DNA from: Paenibacillus sp. USDA918EY
GTDB taxonomy: Bacteria; Bacillota; Bacilli; Paenibacillales; Paenibacillaceae
Reading direction: 5' to 3'
NCBI RefSeq assembly: GCF_009870825.1
Contig: NZ_WTWY01000003.1
Span: forward strand, 310,001 to 374,000
Length of the DNA stretch: 64,000 nucleotides
Under the pieces are notes generated by a model. The model saw only the letters and a list, made by a program, of their open reading frames with translations. It searched no databases and was not told where the DNA came from. Of the stretch, positions 42,781-51,873 are shown piece by piece. A program made the translations under genes and the position numbers. How positions within the stretch are numbered: the first letter of the stretch is position 1; every line of letters begins with the position of its first letter.

Positions 42781-44190
42781 ATGGCGGAACAGCTTTCCAG
42801 AAGGCTTTTTCCGGATCTGCCGGCATATCCCGAACGCGTCATTCAGTTTGGCGCAGGCAATTTCATGCGCGCTTTTGTCGACTGGCAGCTGCAGCAGATG
42901 AACCGCCAGGGCCTTTTTCAAGGCAGCGCAATCGTCGTGCAGCCGACCCGAAACGGGCAAGCCGAAGCAATCAACAAGCAGGACGGGCTTTTTACCGTGC
43001 TGCAAAACGGCATTTACCAAGGGCAAACCGTCGATTCCCGGGAGATCGTCGCTAGCGTCAGCCGCGTCGTCAATCCGTATACGCAATTTGAAGATTTCCT
43101 CGCTTTGGCCGAAAACGACGCCTTGGAATTCATCACCTCGAATACGACCGAAGCCGGAATCGCCTATGACGCCGCGGACCGGGCCGGGGACGCGCCGCCC
43201 CTCAGCTTTCCGGGGAAATTGGCGGCCTTGCTGTTTAGGCGTTATACGCTTGGCAAAACAGGATTCGTCATCATCCCTTGCGAGCTTGTCGACCGCAACG
43301 GCGAGCAGCTGAAGCGGATCGTGCAGCGGTATGCGCGGGAGTGGCGGCTCGGCGACGGTTTCATGAAGTGGCTGGAAGAGGAAAATACCTTTTGCTGCAG
43401 CCTGGTGGACCGCATCGTTCCCGGGTATCCGCGCAGCAAAGCGGAAGAACTCGGGAATGAGCTCGGCTACAAGGACGAACTTATGGTTACCTCCGAACCT
43501 TATCTGCTGTGGGTCATCGAAGGCCCGGATTGGTTAGTCAATAAGCTGCCGCTTGACCGAGCGGGGCTGAACGTCGTCTTTACCGGCGACATGACGCCTT
43601 ACCGCGAGCGCAAGGTCCATCTGCTGAACGGTCCGCATACGGCGATGGTGCCGCTGGGGCGGCTTGCCGGACTGGAAACGGTTGAAGAAGTCATGCGGGA
43701 CGAATGTTTTTCCCGGTTCGTGCGGGAGCTGATGGAACGCGAAATCTCCCCCATGCTCGACCTGCCGCTTCCCGAAGTGTTAGCCTACGGCGAAGATATC
43801 CGGGAGCGGTTCCGCAATCCGTTTATCCGGCATGAACTGGCGTCCATATCGCTCAACAGCATCGCCAAGTTCAAAACGCGCCTGCTGCCGATCCTGAGCA
43901 AGTACCGGCATAAGAACGGAACGCTTCCTCCGCTTTTGACGCTTTCTTTTGCCGCACTCTTGCTGAGTTACCGGGACGACCGCATACCGCGCCAGGACCT
44001 GCCGGAGGTCGCGGCCGCTTTTGACGAGGCGTGGAGCCGGCCTGAAGCCTTTGCCGAAAACATCTTGAAGAACAAAAGCTTATGGGGAGAAGATTTGACG
44101 CGCATCCCGGACCTCGTTCCGGCCATAACGGAGCTTATCCGCGAATTGGAGCGTGCCGGCAGCCGTGCAGCGTTACAACAACTGGTATAG
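42781..44190 (+). CDS. uxaB: Tagaturonate reductase (altronate oxidoreductase)
   Basis: This 469-residue protein is of the polyol dehydrogenase/UxaB type. It has an N-terminal NAD-binding motif (RVIQFGAGNFMRAFVDWQ), the Lys-containing catalytic region and LLNGPHTAMVPLGRLAGLETVEEVM. The C-terminal helical domain includes ISLNSIAKFKTRLLPIL. It reduces D-tagaturonate to D-altronate with NADH. The ATG at 42781 has AGGAG at 9 nt. It is the first structural gene of the galacturonate branch and is followed by uxaA after 10 nt. Confidence 0.93.
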   Translation: MAEQLSRRLFPDLPAYPERVIQFGAGNFMRAFVDWQLQQMNRQGLFQGSAIVVQPTRNGQAEAINKQDGLFTVLQNGIYQGQTVDSREIVASVSRVVNPYTQFEDFLALAENDALEFITSNTTEAGIAYDAADRAGDAPPLSFPGKLAALLFRRYTLGKTGFVIIPCELVDRNGEQLKRIVQRYAREWRLGDGFMKWLEEENTFCCSLVDRIVPGYPRSKAEELGNELGYKDELMVTSEPYLLWVIEGPDWLVNKLPLDRAGLNVVFTGDMTPYRERKVHLLNGPHTAMVPLGRLAGLETVEEVMRDECFSRFVRELMEREISPMLDLPLPEVLAYGEDIRERFRNPFIRHELASISLNSIAKFKTRLLPILSKYRHKNGTLPPLLTLSFAALLLSYRDDRIPRQDLPEVAAAFDEAWSRPEAFAENILKNKSLWGEDLTRIPDLVPAITELIRELERAGSRAALQQLV

Positions 44191-44200
44191 GAGGATCCCT

Positions 44201-45688
44201 ATGAAACAATGGCTAAAATTGAACCCGCGGGACACGGTTGCCGTCGCCCTCCGCCCGATTGCCGCCGGCGAACCGATCATCGGCTTGGACCGGCCGCTGA
44301 CCGCCTTTTCGGACATTCCCCAAGGCCATAAAATCGCCCTGGACCGTTTCGAACCGGGAGCGATGATTACGAAATACGGTTATCCGATCGGCCATGCCAC
44401 CGCTGCCATCGAACCCGGCGAATGGGTCCATACCCATAACATCGCGACGAATCTGACCGCCGAGGAGGAATACGAATACGTGCCGGATCTGAACCCGGTC
44501 ACCTTTCCGCAGCGCGGGCTGACCTTTCAGGGATATCGCCGCAAAAACGGCAGCGTCGGCATCCGTAACGATCTGTTTATCGTTCCGACGGTCGGCTGCG
44601 TAAACGGCATCGCCGAGCAGATGCTGCAGGAGTTCAAGGCGATGCATCCCGATTTGGGTCCGTTCGACAACGTCACCATCCTCAAGCATCCCTACGGCTG
44701 CTCCCAGCTTGGCGACGACCACCGGCAAACCCGCAGCATTTTGCTGGACGCGGTCAAACATCCGAACGCCGGAGGCGTCCTCGTGTTCGGACTGGGATGC
44801 GAAAACAACATCGTGGCCGAATTCCGCAGCCTGCTCGGCGATTATGACGGGGAACGCGTCAAATTTCTGGTGGCGCAGGAGGTCGGCGACGAGGTCGAAG
44901 CCGGGCTTGAGCTGCTGGAAGAGCTGTACGAGGCCGCAAAAACGGACCGCCGCGTGCCGGTGCCGATCGGCGAATTGAACGTAGGCTTGAAATGCGGGGG
45001 CTCCGACGGCTTTTCGGGCATTACGGCCAACCCGCTGCTCGGAGCTTTTTCCGATTTTCTGATCTCCCAAGGCGGATCGACGGTATTGACCGAGGTGCCC
45101 GAAATGTTCGGCGCCGAAAAAATGCTGATGGCCCGTGCGCAAAACGAAGAGGTTTATCGATCCATCGTCGAACTCATCCAAAATTTCAAACAGTATTTTT
45201 TGTCGTACGGAGAACCCGTATACGAAAACCCTTCCCCCGGCAACAAAGCGGGAGGCATCAGCACGCTCGAGGATAAATCGCTGGGCTGCACGCAAAAGGC
45301 CGGGACGGCGCCCGTCGCCGACGTGCTGCAATACGGCGAAAAGCTCAGGAAGAAAGGCTTGAGCCTGCTGCAGGCGCCGGGCAACGACCTTGTCGCCTCC
45401 TCGGCACTGGCGGCTTCGGACTGCCATCTCGTGCTGTTTACGACCGGGCGCGGCACGCCGTTCGGCAGCTTTGTGCCGACCGTGAAAATCGCCACCAACA
45501 ACGAGCTGTTCGCCAAAAAAGGCCATTGGATGGACTTTAACGCCGGGCCGCTGCTGAACGTCCCGATGGCCGACATATTGGAGGAATTTATCGCATATGT
45601 CATTGATGTCGCCAGCGGCCGCAAAACCCGAAACGAGCAAAACGACGTGCGCGAGCTGGCTATTTTCAAAACCGGCGTCACGCTATAA
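44201..45688 (+). CDS. uxaA: Altronate dehydratase
   Basis: This 495-residue protein has an N-terminal SAF-like domain (residues about 1-100, with NPRDTVAVALRPIAAGE) and a large C-terminal UxaA/GarD domain. Conserved features include RKNGSVGIRNDLFIVPTVGCVNGIAE, HPYGCSQLGDDH, GLKCGGSDGFSGITANPLLG and GRGTPFGSFVPTVKIATNN. It dehydrates D-altronate to 2-keto-3-deoxygluconate, usually with Fe(II). GGAGG precedes the ATG at 44201, 10 nt after the uxaB stop. The stop codon is directly followed by the tandem 72-bp repeats. Confidence 0.95.
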   Translation: MKQWLKLNPRDTVAVALRPIAAGEPIIGLDRPLTAFSDIPQGHKIALDRFEPGAMITKYGYPIGHATAAIEPGEWVHTHNIATNLTAEEEYEYVPDLNPVTFPQRGLTFQGYRRKNGSVGIRNDLFIVPTVGCVNGIAEQMLQEFKAMHPDLGPFDNVTILKHPYGCSQLGDDHRQTRSILLDAVKHPNAGGVLVFGLGCENNIVAEFRSLLGDYDGERVKFLVAQEVGDEVEAGLELLEELYEAAKTDRRVPVPIGELNVGLKCGGSDGFSGITANPLLGAFSDFLISQGGSTVLTEVPEMFGAEKMLMARAQNEEVYRSIVELIQNFKQYFLSYGEPVYENPSPGNKAGGISTLEDKSLGCTQKAGTAPVADVLQYGEKLRKKGLSLLQAPGNDLVASSALAASDCHLVLFTTGRGTPFGSFVPTVKIATNNELFAKKGHWMDFNAGPLLNVPMADILEEFIAYVIDVASGRKTRNEQNDVRELAIFKTGVTL

Positions 45689-45875
45689 GACACCCCGTAA
45701 AGTGAAGTTAATGCTTCGAAGCTTATTCCGATTACTTTACGGGGACCCCGGAAAAACAAAGACACCCCACAAAGTGAAGCCGATGCTTCGAAGCTTATTC
45801 CGATTACTTTGCGGGGACCCCGGAAAAACAAAGACACCCCACAAAGTGAAGCCGATGCTTCGGGGGGAATTCCGA
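45689..45875. repeat. Tandem 72-bp hairpin repeat (two full units, one partial)
   Basis: Units start at 45689, 45761 and 45833, exactly 72 bp apart. Each full unit can form an 11-bp stem (45693-45703 with 45734-45744; 45765-45775 with 45806-45816) around a loop holding the palindrome GCTTCGAAGC. Between units a T-A pair changes to C-G, a compensatory change supporting the stem; a second change leaves one A-C mismatch. The third copy matches to about 45862, then degenerates. There is no T-run, so this is not a simple terminator. It lies between uxaA and uxaC. Confidence 0.9.
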
Positions 45876-45912
45876 TGTTTCCATCACATCTACATAAAGG
45901 AGATGCGCTATC

Positions 45913-47322
45913 ATGTTTTTAAACGATAACTTTTTGCTGACGACCGAAACCGCACGCACGCTGTTCCATCAACATGCCAAATCGATGCCGATCATCGATT
46001 ACCACTGCCACCTCGACCCGAAGGAAATTTACGAAAACAAGCCGTTCCGCAACCTGACCGAAGCCTGGCTTTCCGGCGACCACTACAAATGGCGGCTGAT
46101 GCGCGCCAACGGCATTCCCGAATCGCATATTACGGGGGATGCCCCGGATTACGACAAGTTTATGGCCTGGGCCGTCACCGTGCCCAAAACGGTGGGCAAC
46201 CCGCTGTACAGCTGGACCCATCTGGAGCTTCGCCGCTTTTTCGGCATCGATGAGCTGCTGAACGAAGAATCGGCGCCGCGGATTTGGGAGGAAGTGAACC
46301 GTCAGCTGGCTACCCCGGCGTTTAAGCGCCGCAGCATCATCAAAAATTCGAACGTCAAAATCGTATGTACGACAGACGACCCGGCCGATTCCCTGGAATA
46401 TCACCAACTGCTGAAAAAAGAGGAACAGGACTTCCAGGTGCTGCCTGCATTCCGACCGGATAAGGCGCTGAACATCGACGCGCCCGGCTTTATCGACTGG
46501 CTTCAGCGTTTGGAGCAGGCGGCGGGCGTGCAGGTTCGGTCTTATGGTGCGCTTGTGGAAGCGCTGAAGCAGCGCGTGGACTTTTTCCATGAGCAAGGCT
46601 GCCGCCTTTCCGACCATGCGCTTGACGTGCTGCGCTACGAAGCCGGCGACGCTGCGGCCGTGGAAAGCATTTTCGCCAAGCGGCTGGCCGGATCGGAGCT
46701 TAGCCAAGCCGAAATAACCGTGTACCGGACCGAGCTCCTGTCGGCATTGATCGGCATGTATCATGAAAAAAATTGGACGATGCAGCTGCATATTCACGCG
46801 TATCGCAACAACAACACACTCATGTTCAAGCGTCTCGGGCCGGACACCGGATACGACGGCTTAAACGATCTGCCGCTCACCGAATCGCTGTCCCGCCTTC
46901 TCGACCGGGCCGAAAGCGCACAGGGGCTGCCGAAAACGATCCTGTATTCGCTCAATCCGAACGATTATCCGTCCCTGCTCGCGCTGATGGGCTGCTACCA
47001 AAAAGATACGCCGGGCAAAATGCAGCTCGGCTCCGGTTGGTGGTACAACGATACGCGCAGCGGCATGCGCCATCAGCTGACGATGTTTGCCGACAACAGC
47101 CTGCTTTCCCGTTTCGTCGGCATGCTGACGGATTCCCGCAGCTTCCTGTCGTATACGCGCCACGAATATTTCCGCCGGGTATTGTGCGAGCTGATCGGCG
47201 AGTGGACGGAGCGCGGCGAGGCGCCGGACGACATGGCGCTGCTTGGGCAGATGGTCGAAGATATCGCCTATCATAATGCCGCGGCGTATTTCGGATTCCC
47301 GGCCGCAGTGGCCGCCGAATAA
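45913..47322 (+). CDS. uxaC: Glucuronate/galacturonate isomerase
   Basis: This 469-residue protein of the uronate isomerase family (amidohydrolase fold) starts FLNDNFLLTTETARTLFHQHAKSMPIIDYHCHLDPKEI, with the HxH metal motif. It also has KWRLMRANGIPE, CTTDDPADSLEYH, MQLHIHAYRNNNT and GSGWWYNDTRSGMRHQLT. It converts D-galacturonate to D-tagaturonate and D-glucuronate to D-fructuronate. AAGGAG precedes the ATG by 10 nt. It completes the set uxaB-uxaA-uxaC leading to 2-keto-3-deoxygluconate. The 224-bp gap before it carries the hairpin repeats. Confidence 0.95.
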   Translation: MFLNDNFLLTTETARTLFHQHAKSMPIIDYHCHLDPKEIYENKPFRNLTEAWLSGDHYKWRLMRANGIPESHITGDAPDYDKFMAWAVTVPKTVGNPLYSWTHLELRRFFGIDELLNEESAPRIWEEVNRQLATPAFKRRSIIKNSNVKIVCTTDDPADSLEYHQLLKKEEQDFQVLPAFRPDKALNIDAPGFIDWLQRLEQAAGVQVRSYGALVEALKQRVDFFHEQGCRLSDHALDVLRYEAGDAAAVESIFAKRLAGSELSQAEITVYRTELLSALIGMYHEKNWTMQLHIHAYRNNNTLMFKRLGPDTGYDGLNDLPLTESLSRLLDRAESAQGLPKTILYSLNPNDYPSLLALMGCYQKDTPGKMQLGSGWWYNDTRSGMRHQLTMFADNSLLSRFVGMLTDSRSFLSYTRHEYFRRVLCELIGEWTERGEAPDDMALLGQMVEDIAYHNAAAYFGFPAAVAAE

Positions 47323-47335
47323 GGAGGATTCAGCC

Positions 47336-48112
47336 ATGCTGCACATTCGCCATCATCTCGAAGGAGCAGCGGAGACCCAAACGTCTCCGGGCTCCTCTCT
47401 TTGGCTCTATCCGGTTGAAGAAGCATCCGGCCTTGAGCTTCCGTTTATGCTCGTCCTCCCTGGCGGCGGCTACCAGCATCTGGCCCAGCACGAAGGCGAA
47501 ACGATCGCGAAGTGGTTCAACGCTCTTGGCATGCATGCCGGTGTGCTTCACTATCAGCTGGAGCCGATTAATCCGGCTTCATTAATACGGGACGTCGCTG
47601 AGGCGATCGACTGGGCCCGGAACACGGCCAAACCATTTCGTGTAACCCCGGATAAAATCGGCATGATCGGTTTTTCCGCAGGAGGACATTTGGCTTCGAT
47701 CACGGCTACGACCGCTTCGTCCAAACCGGATCTTCTGATCCTGTCGTACCCGGTCATCACGTTCGAGGAGCCGTACACGCATCAGGGAAGCCGCCAGCGG
47801 TTTTTGGGAGCCGATCCTGCCCCCGAAACGGTTCAAAGAAACTCCTCCGACACCCGGGTAACCGCCGATACGCCGCCAACCTTCCTATGGACGACGGCGA
47901 ATGACGCGGCCGTGCCGGTGGAGAACAGCCTGCGTTTTGCCGCGGCTTTGTCCAAAGCCGGCGTTCCTTTTGAACTGCATGTGTTCGAGGACGGACGCCA
48001 CGGTCTCGGGCTGGCGGAGGATCATCCCCATTGCCGCCAGTGGGTCGAATGCTGCCAAAAGTGGCTGCAGCGGCATCATTTTGTTAAGGGAGATGAGCCG
48101 AATGGCGCCTAA
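47336..48112 (+). CDS. Alpha/beta hydrolase, acetylxylan-esterase-like
   Basis: This 258-residue cytosolic esterase of the BD-FAE/acetyl-esterase group has the oxyanion motif LPGGGYQHLAQHEG, nucleophile elbow GFSAGGH, an Asp region TANDAAVPVENSLRFA and catalytic His in EDGRHGLGLA. It likely removes acetyl groups from sugar units. AAGGAGG lies before the ATG at 47336, 13 nt after the uxaC stop. It overlaps the next esterase gene by 11 nt, so both are translated together. Deacetylation of imported pectin oligomers fits the context (inference). Confidence 0.92.
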   Translation: MLHIRHHLEGAAETQTSPGSSLWLYPVEEASGLELPFMLVLPGGGYQHLAQHEGETIAKWFNALGMHAGVLHYQLEPINPASLIRDVAEAIDWARNTAKPFRVTPDKIGMIGFSAGGHLASITATTASSKPDLLILSYPVITFEEPYTHQGSRQRFLGADPAPETVQRNSSDTRVTADTPPTFLWTTANDAAVPVENSLRFAAALSKAGVPFELHVFEDGRHGLGLAEDHPHCRQWVECCQKWLQRHHFVKGDEPNGA

Positions 48113-48818
48113 ACTGTTTATCGCCGGCGATTCAACGGCGGCGGCCAAGGATCCCTCCCAAAAGCCGATGGCCGGCTGGGGGGAATACCTTGGCCGTTTC
48201 TTGAAGCCGCCGCTCGTGATCGACAACCGCGCCGTCAACGGCCGCAGCACCAAATCTTTTCTTGACGAAGGCCGCTGGGCGGCCATCGAGCAGGATCTTC
48301 GGGCGGGCGATGCCGTGCTGATCCAGTTCGGCCATAACGACGAAAAAAAGGAAGACCCTTTACGCTATACCGATCCCGATACGGAATACCGCAGCAATTT
48401 GCGACATTTCATCGAATCTACCCGGGACCGGGGAGCGACGCCGGTTTTGCTTACCTCCGTCAGCCGTCGGCGTTTTACCGCCGATGGCCTTCCCGATCCG
48501 CTCGCGGTCGGTCCCTATCCGGCTGCGATGAGGGAAGTTGCGGCGGCAACCGGGACGCCGCTGCTTGACATTTTTGCCGCGTCCCAGCTTTTATACCGCG
48601 ATTTGGGACCGGAAGCATCCACAACTTTGTTTTTGCACCTGCCCGCCAATCAGCATCCCAACTACCCCGAAGGAGTCGCGGACGATACCCATTTTTCGGA
48701 GGAAGGGGCGCGTCAAATCGCGAAACTCGTGGCTGACGCGATTGCGTGTTCCGACTCGCTCTCGAGCTTTCATCGGTATTGCGTAGGTTTGGATCGAGTC
48801 GGCGATTTAGAGGTATAA
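48102..48818 (+). CDS. SGNH/GDSL rhamnogalacturonan-acetylesterase-like protein
   Basis: This 238-residue SGNH hydrolase has block I FIAGDSTAAAKDPSQKPMAGWGEYL (catalytic Ser), block II with NRAVNGRSTKSF (Gly), block III IQFGHNDEKKEDP (Asn), and block V DDTHFSEEGAR (Asp and His). This pattern is that of the RhgT/YxiM-type rhamnogalacturonan acetylesterases. The ATG at 48102 has AAGGGAG at 9 nt and overlaps the previous gene. No signal peptide is seen, unlike fungal members of the family. It is the last gene of the uronate operon. Confidence 0.93.
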   Translation: MAPKLFIAGDSTAAAKDPSQKPMAGWGEYLGRFLKPPLVIDNRAVNGRSTKSFLDEGRWAAIEQDLRAGDAVLIQFGHNDEKKEDPLRYTDPDTEYRSNLRHFIESTRDRGATPVLLTSVSRRRFTADGLPDPLAVGPYPAAMREVAAATGTPLLDIFAASQLLYRDLGPEASTTLFLHLPANQHPNYPEGVADDTHFSEEGARQIAKLVADAIACSDSLSSFHRYCVGLDRVGDLEV

Positions 48819-48871
48819 CGTGAAAGTGTTCACATAATAGAAGTAAGATATTTACACATATGGTAACGGAA

Positions 48872-48920
48872 AAGAGGGTTTCTCCGTAGGTAAATCGGCC
48901 TAAAGGAACCCTCTTTCTTT
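48872..48920 (+). terminator. Terminator of the uronate operon
   Basis: AAAGAGGGTT pairs with AACCCTCTTT, followed by CTTTA on the plus strand, 54 bp after the last stop. The gap 48819-49231 otherwise contains only AT-rich sequence and the opposing terminator at 49193-49214; no gene is seen. Confidence 0.8.
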
Positions 48921-49192
48921 ATGATATAAGAAACTATAAATTTCGGAGCCTCCCTTCTTTATAACTCAAGAAAAATATCTGCTAACCTCGTTCTGCCTAC
49001 TTTCAATGTACGTCGATGGACATTTCTTATGTTTCAACAAAAAAAGGATCGAATGCTTCGAATTATTTCCGGGGAAATTGTCGTTTCGCCATTGTTTCTT
49101 GTCGGAAGCGTTGAAGATGATATGGAATCGTTGCAAACTACGATGATTCGGTTTTCTTTTTTCGTATCCCCGCTTTTATTAAGACGCCCAAA

Positions 49193-49214
49193 AAGCAGCC
49201 CTTCCGGGCTGCTT
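49193..49214 (-). terminator. Terminator of the penicillin-acylase-like gene
   Basis: A perfect 9-bp stem (49193-49201 with 49206-49214) with loop TTCC is followed by TTTTT on the minus strand. Confidence 0.92.
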
Positions 49215-49231
49215 ACAATGACCTATATAGT

Positions 49232-51640
49232 TCACTCCGGAATGAGTTTCAGCTCGTTTCCGGCTTGGCGGTAAACCGCCGGATCGATGCTGGTGACGTG
49301 ATAATTCCCGGTGGTCCAATCGCCTATCTGATTATGGTACCACTTGCTTAGCAGATGCCCCGATTGTCCCGGTCCGACCACGTTAACCGACTGCATCGGG
49401 TCGGAAAGGTCGATGACCGTCCGCCAGGCAGCGCCATGATCCACTTCCCCGGTTGCGGAATTCCAGCCGGCCGCCCCGACGGTAACGCGGCCCCCGCCCA
49501 TGGCAACGGGTTTTGCGTTAAAAATGAGATTCAGCGGCTTTACCGCTCCAAGGGGATGGGCAAAATCGACTTGATGGAACTTGCCCCACCGCCACTTCGC
49601 CGGATTTTTGCCCTGAAGGGAGACCGCCTGATCCACTGCCAGCTGGAACGCCTGCAGCGCCGTCTTGCCGATGCCTCCTTTTTCGTCGATCCACGGTTCC
49701 TGTTCGCCGTGCAGCGTTTTTCGCAGCATTTCATCCTTGACGGTGGATTTGTTGTTAAAAAGCTTCATCAGGTCGTCGCCGATCTCGGGCTTGAATACCA
49801 CGTCGTCGAATTTCTGGATCCACAGCTCGTAAATGAGGGGCGCGGCTTGATCCGGGTCGTTCACTTTGTTCCAAGACTCCAGCAGCGCCAACGCTTCCTT
49901 GTCCATCGGACGCAAATCGGCGGCGTTTTTCACAACCCCGGTCAGTCCGTCCAGAAACTCTTCCGCTTGAAGATTGTGGCGGTCGAACTGCAGCTTCTGC
50001 AAATCCTCCACGGTCAGCTTATCTTTGGCGGCCAGCACCTGCTGGATGCGCTTTTCCCGGTAAGGCTGAGCCCACGTATCGGTAATATGGTGGGGATAAC
50101 CGTTGCCGATGACTTTATTGTTTGCCGTCGCAATAAACCCTTCCGAGGGATTTACCGTTGTCGGAAGTTCATCCCATGGAATATACCCTTCCCATTCGTA
50201 TTCGTCCGTCCACCCCGGCACCGGAACGGAACCGTCTCCGTTTTTGCGGATCGGAATCCGCCCGTTGGCCCGGTACGCGATCGTCCCGTCTTCAGACGCA
50301 AACACGAAATTTTGCGCAGGCGCGTCGAAGTGCTCCAACGCTTTTTTGAATTCGTCCCAAGTCGCCGCTTTGGCGAACATCTGAATGGCTTCGAGCTCCG
50401 TCGTCGCCTCCAGCGCAGTCCAGCGCATCGCCAGCGCCGTGTCCTGCTGCTGATCTTCGGCGAACTCGGAAATGACCGGTCCGTGCCGGGTGACGACGAC
50501 CTCATAAGGCACCGCCGCTTCGCCTTTGACTTTAATTTCTTCCTGATATATTTTGGCGTCTTCCCATTTTCCTTGGTATTCGAATTGCTGCGGGTTGTCA
50601 GGGTTTCGCTTTTCGATGTACAGGTCCTGCACATCCGGACCCAAATTGGTCACACCCCATGCGATATGCTCGTTATGTCCGAGAATGATCCCCGGCACGC
50701 CCGCAAAAATGACCCCGCTCACATTAAGAGCCGGCGCTTTGAGGTGAGTTTCATACCAAATCGCAGGCGTTGCCAGGCCCAAATGCGGGTCATTGGCCAG
50801 CATCGGTTTGCCGGATGCCGACTTGTCGCCGGATACGACCCAATTGTTGCTGCCGTTAAACGGATCGGGCGTAACCGCCGCCGCAGCGAGTGCCGTCAAA
50901 TCCACCGGATGATCCTTTAATGCCTGGATAATGGTCGCCCCGTCTTTCGGGTACGTCGGCATCAACGACTCGAATTTTGCGGGAGAGAGCTGCTGCGCCA
51001 TCGCGTACCGGAACGCCTGCCCTTCCCAACTGCCTGCAAGATCATAGGCCATATATTTTCCGATCGTCAAGGAATCGACAGGCTGCCATTCCGCGGGTTC
51101 ATAACCCAAAATCGTAAATTCGACCGGCAGCGAATGGGATTGTTTCGCTTGTTTTATGTATTGGTTCACGCCATCCGCGTACCATTCCAGAACTTTTTTC
51201 GATTCTTCCGAATAGGCATCGAGCGAAACCTCCGCCGCACGCCACAGCCCGAAGGTCCGGAAAAATTTATCCCGGTCCAGCGCTTTCTCCCCGATGACTT
51301 CGCTTAACTGTCCGGAAGCCTGCCTTCGGCTCAAGTCCATCTGAAACATGCGATCCTGCGCGGTCACAAACCCTTGGGCGACGTAAAGATCATGTTCGTT
51401 GTCCGCCTCGATATGCGGCACGCCCGATTCGTCCCTCCATACGGTCACCGGCTTTTCCAATCCGGAAATTTGGAGTTCACCTTTGATGACGGGCAAACTT
51501 TTGTTCATGAGCCAATAGGCGTATCCCCCTGCGCAGGCAATCAAAAGCACGATCGCGAGAGCGACGATTCCGACCGCGCGCGGCCAGCGTTTTTTGCGCC
51601 GTTTCACGCTCGGAACGGTCACTGCGGCCAAAAGCTTCAT
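49232..51640 (-). CDS. Penicillin acylase family Ntn-hydrolase, membrane-anchored
   Basis: This 802-residue protein has a basic N-terminus and one membrane helix (residues about 22-46, GIVALAIVLLIACAGGYAYWLM). A typical penicillin-amidase precursor follows: an alpha-chain with WRDESGVPHIEADNEHDLYVAQGFVTAQDRMFQMDLSRR, a linker, and a beta-chain starting at Ser264 in FNGSNNWVVSG. That Ser becomes the N-terminal nucleophile after self-cleavage. Substrates could be acyl-homoserine lactones, beta-lactams or N-acyl amino compounds. The SD is strong (GGGGGGAG). It is transcribed alone. Confidence 0.93.
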   Translation of the reverse strand: MKLLAAVTVPSVKRRKKRWPRAVGIVALAIVLLIACAGGYAYWLMNKSLPVIKGELQISGLEKPVTVWRDESGVPHIEADNEHDLYVAQGFVTAQDRMFQMDLSRRQASGQLSEVIGEKALDRDKFFRTFGLWRAAEVSLDAYSEESKKVLEWYADGVNQYIKQAKQSHSLPVEFTILGYEPAEWQPVDSLTIGKYMAYDLAGSWEGQAFRYAMAQQLSPAKFESLMPTYPKDGATIIQALKDHPVDLTALAAAAVTPDPFNGSNNWVVSGDKSASGKPMLANDPHLGLATPAIWYETHLKAPALNVSGVIFAGVPGIILGHNEHIAWGVTNLGPDVQDLYIEKRNPDNPQQFEYQGKWEDAKIYQEEIKVKGEAAVPYEVVVTRHGPVISEFAEDQQQDTALAMRWTALEATTELEAIQMFAKAATWDEFKKALEHFDAPAQNFVFASEDGTIAYRANGRIPIRKNGDGSVPVPGWTDEYEWEGYIPWDELPTTVNPSEGFIATANNKVIGNGYPHHITDTWAQPYREKRIQQVLAAKDKLTVEDLQKLQFDRHNLQAEEFLDGLTGVVKNAADLRPMDKEALALLESWNKVNDPDQAAPLIYELWIQKFDDVVFKPEIGDDLMKLFNNKSTVKDEMLRKTLHGEQEPWIDEKGGIGKTALQAFQLAVDQAVSLQGKNPAKWRWGKFHQVDFAHPLGAVKPLNLIFNAKPVAMGGGRVTVGAAGWNSATGEVDHGAAWRTVIDLSDPMQSVNVVGPGQSGHLLSKWYHNQIGDWTTGNYHVTSIDPAVYRQAGNELKLIPE

Positions 51641-51819
51641 GCAGGACTCCCCCCAGACATTATTTGGTTATATTTGGATTCCAATCCATTATAGGTCGTG
51701 AAGCGCTTTCATTCAAGACGGTCTTCCATGCTTTTCATTCCGAACCTGCCGTCATTTTTCGAACGCTGAACCCTGTACTTTATCGGCTCCGTAATGATGC
51801 TTTTCCGTGGATGTAAAAA

Positions 51820-51853
51820 CCGCATGCCCGCCGGTGATTCCGGGGACATGCGG
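51820..51853 (-). terminator. Terminator of the helD gene
   Basis: Arms 51820-51834 and 51840-51853 form a GC-rich imperfect stem followed by TTTTTA on the minus strand, 20 bp after the stop codon. Confidence 0.87.
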
Positions 51854-51873
51854 CATCTTTCTGTTTTATGCCG

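Noticed and set aside
45154..45837. A 227-codon minus-strand frame with an internally repeated peptide SLFFRGPRKVIGISFEA
   Set aside because: The peptide repeat is only the translation of the 72-bp hairpin repeats, and the rest is antisense to uxaA.
45689..45875. CRISPR-like direct repeats
   Set aside because: There are only three contiguous 72-bp units with no unique spacers and no cas genes, so it is a tandem hairpin repeat.
48827..48842. TGAAAGTGTTCACA as a cre box
   Set aside because: The central CG is lost (TG), and it lies after the last gene of the uronate operon where a cre site would have no clear target.
49029..49274. An 81-codon plus-strand frame between the uronate operon and the penicillin-acylase-like gene
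   Set aside because: It overlaps the terminator and the 3' end of the opposite gene, lacks an SD and shows no family pattern.
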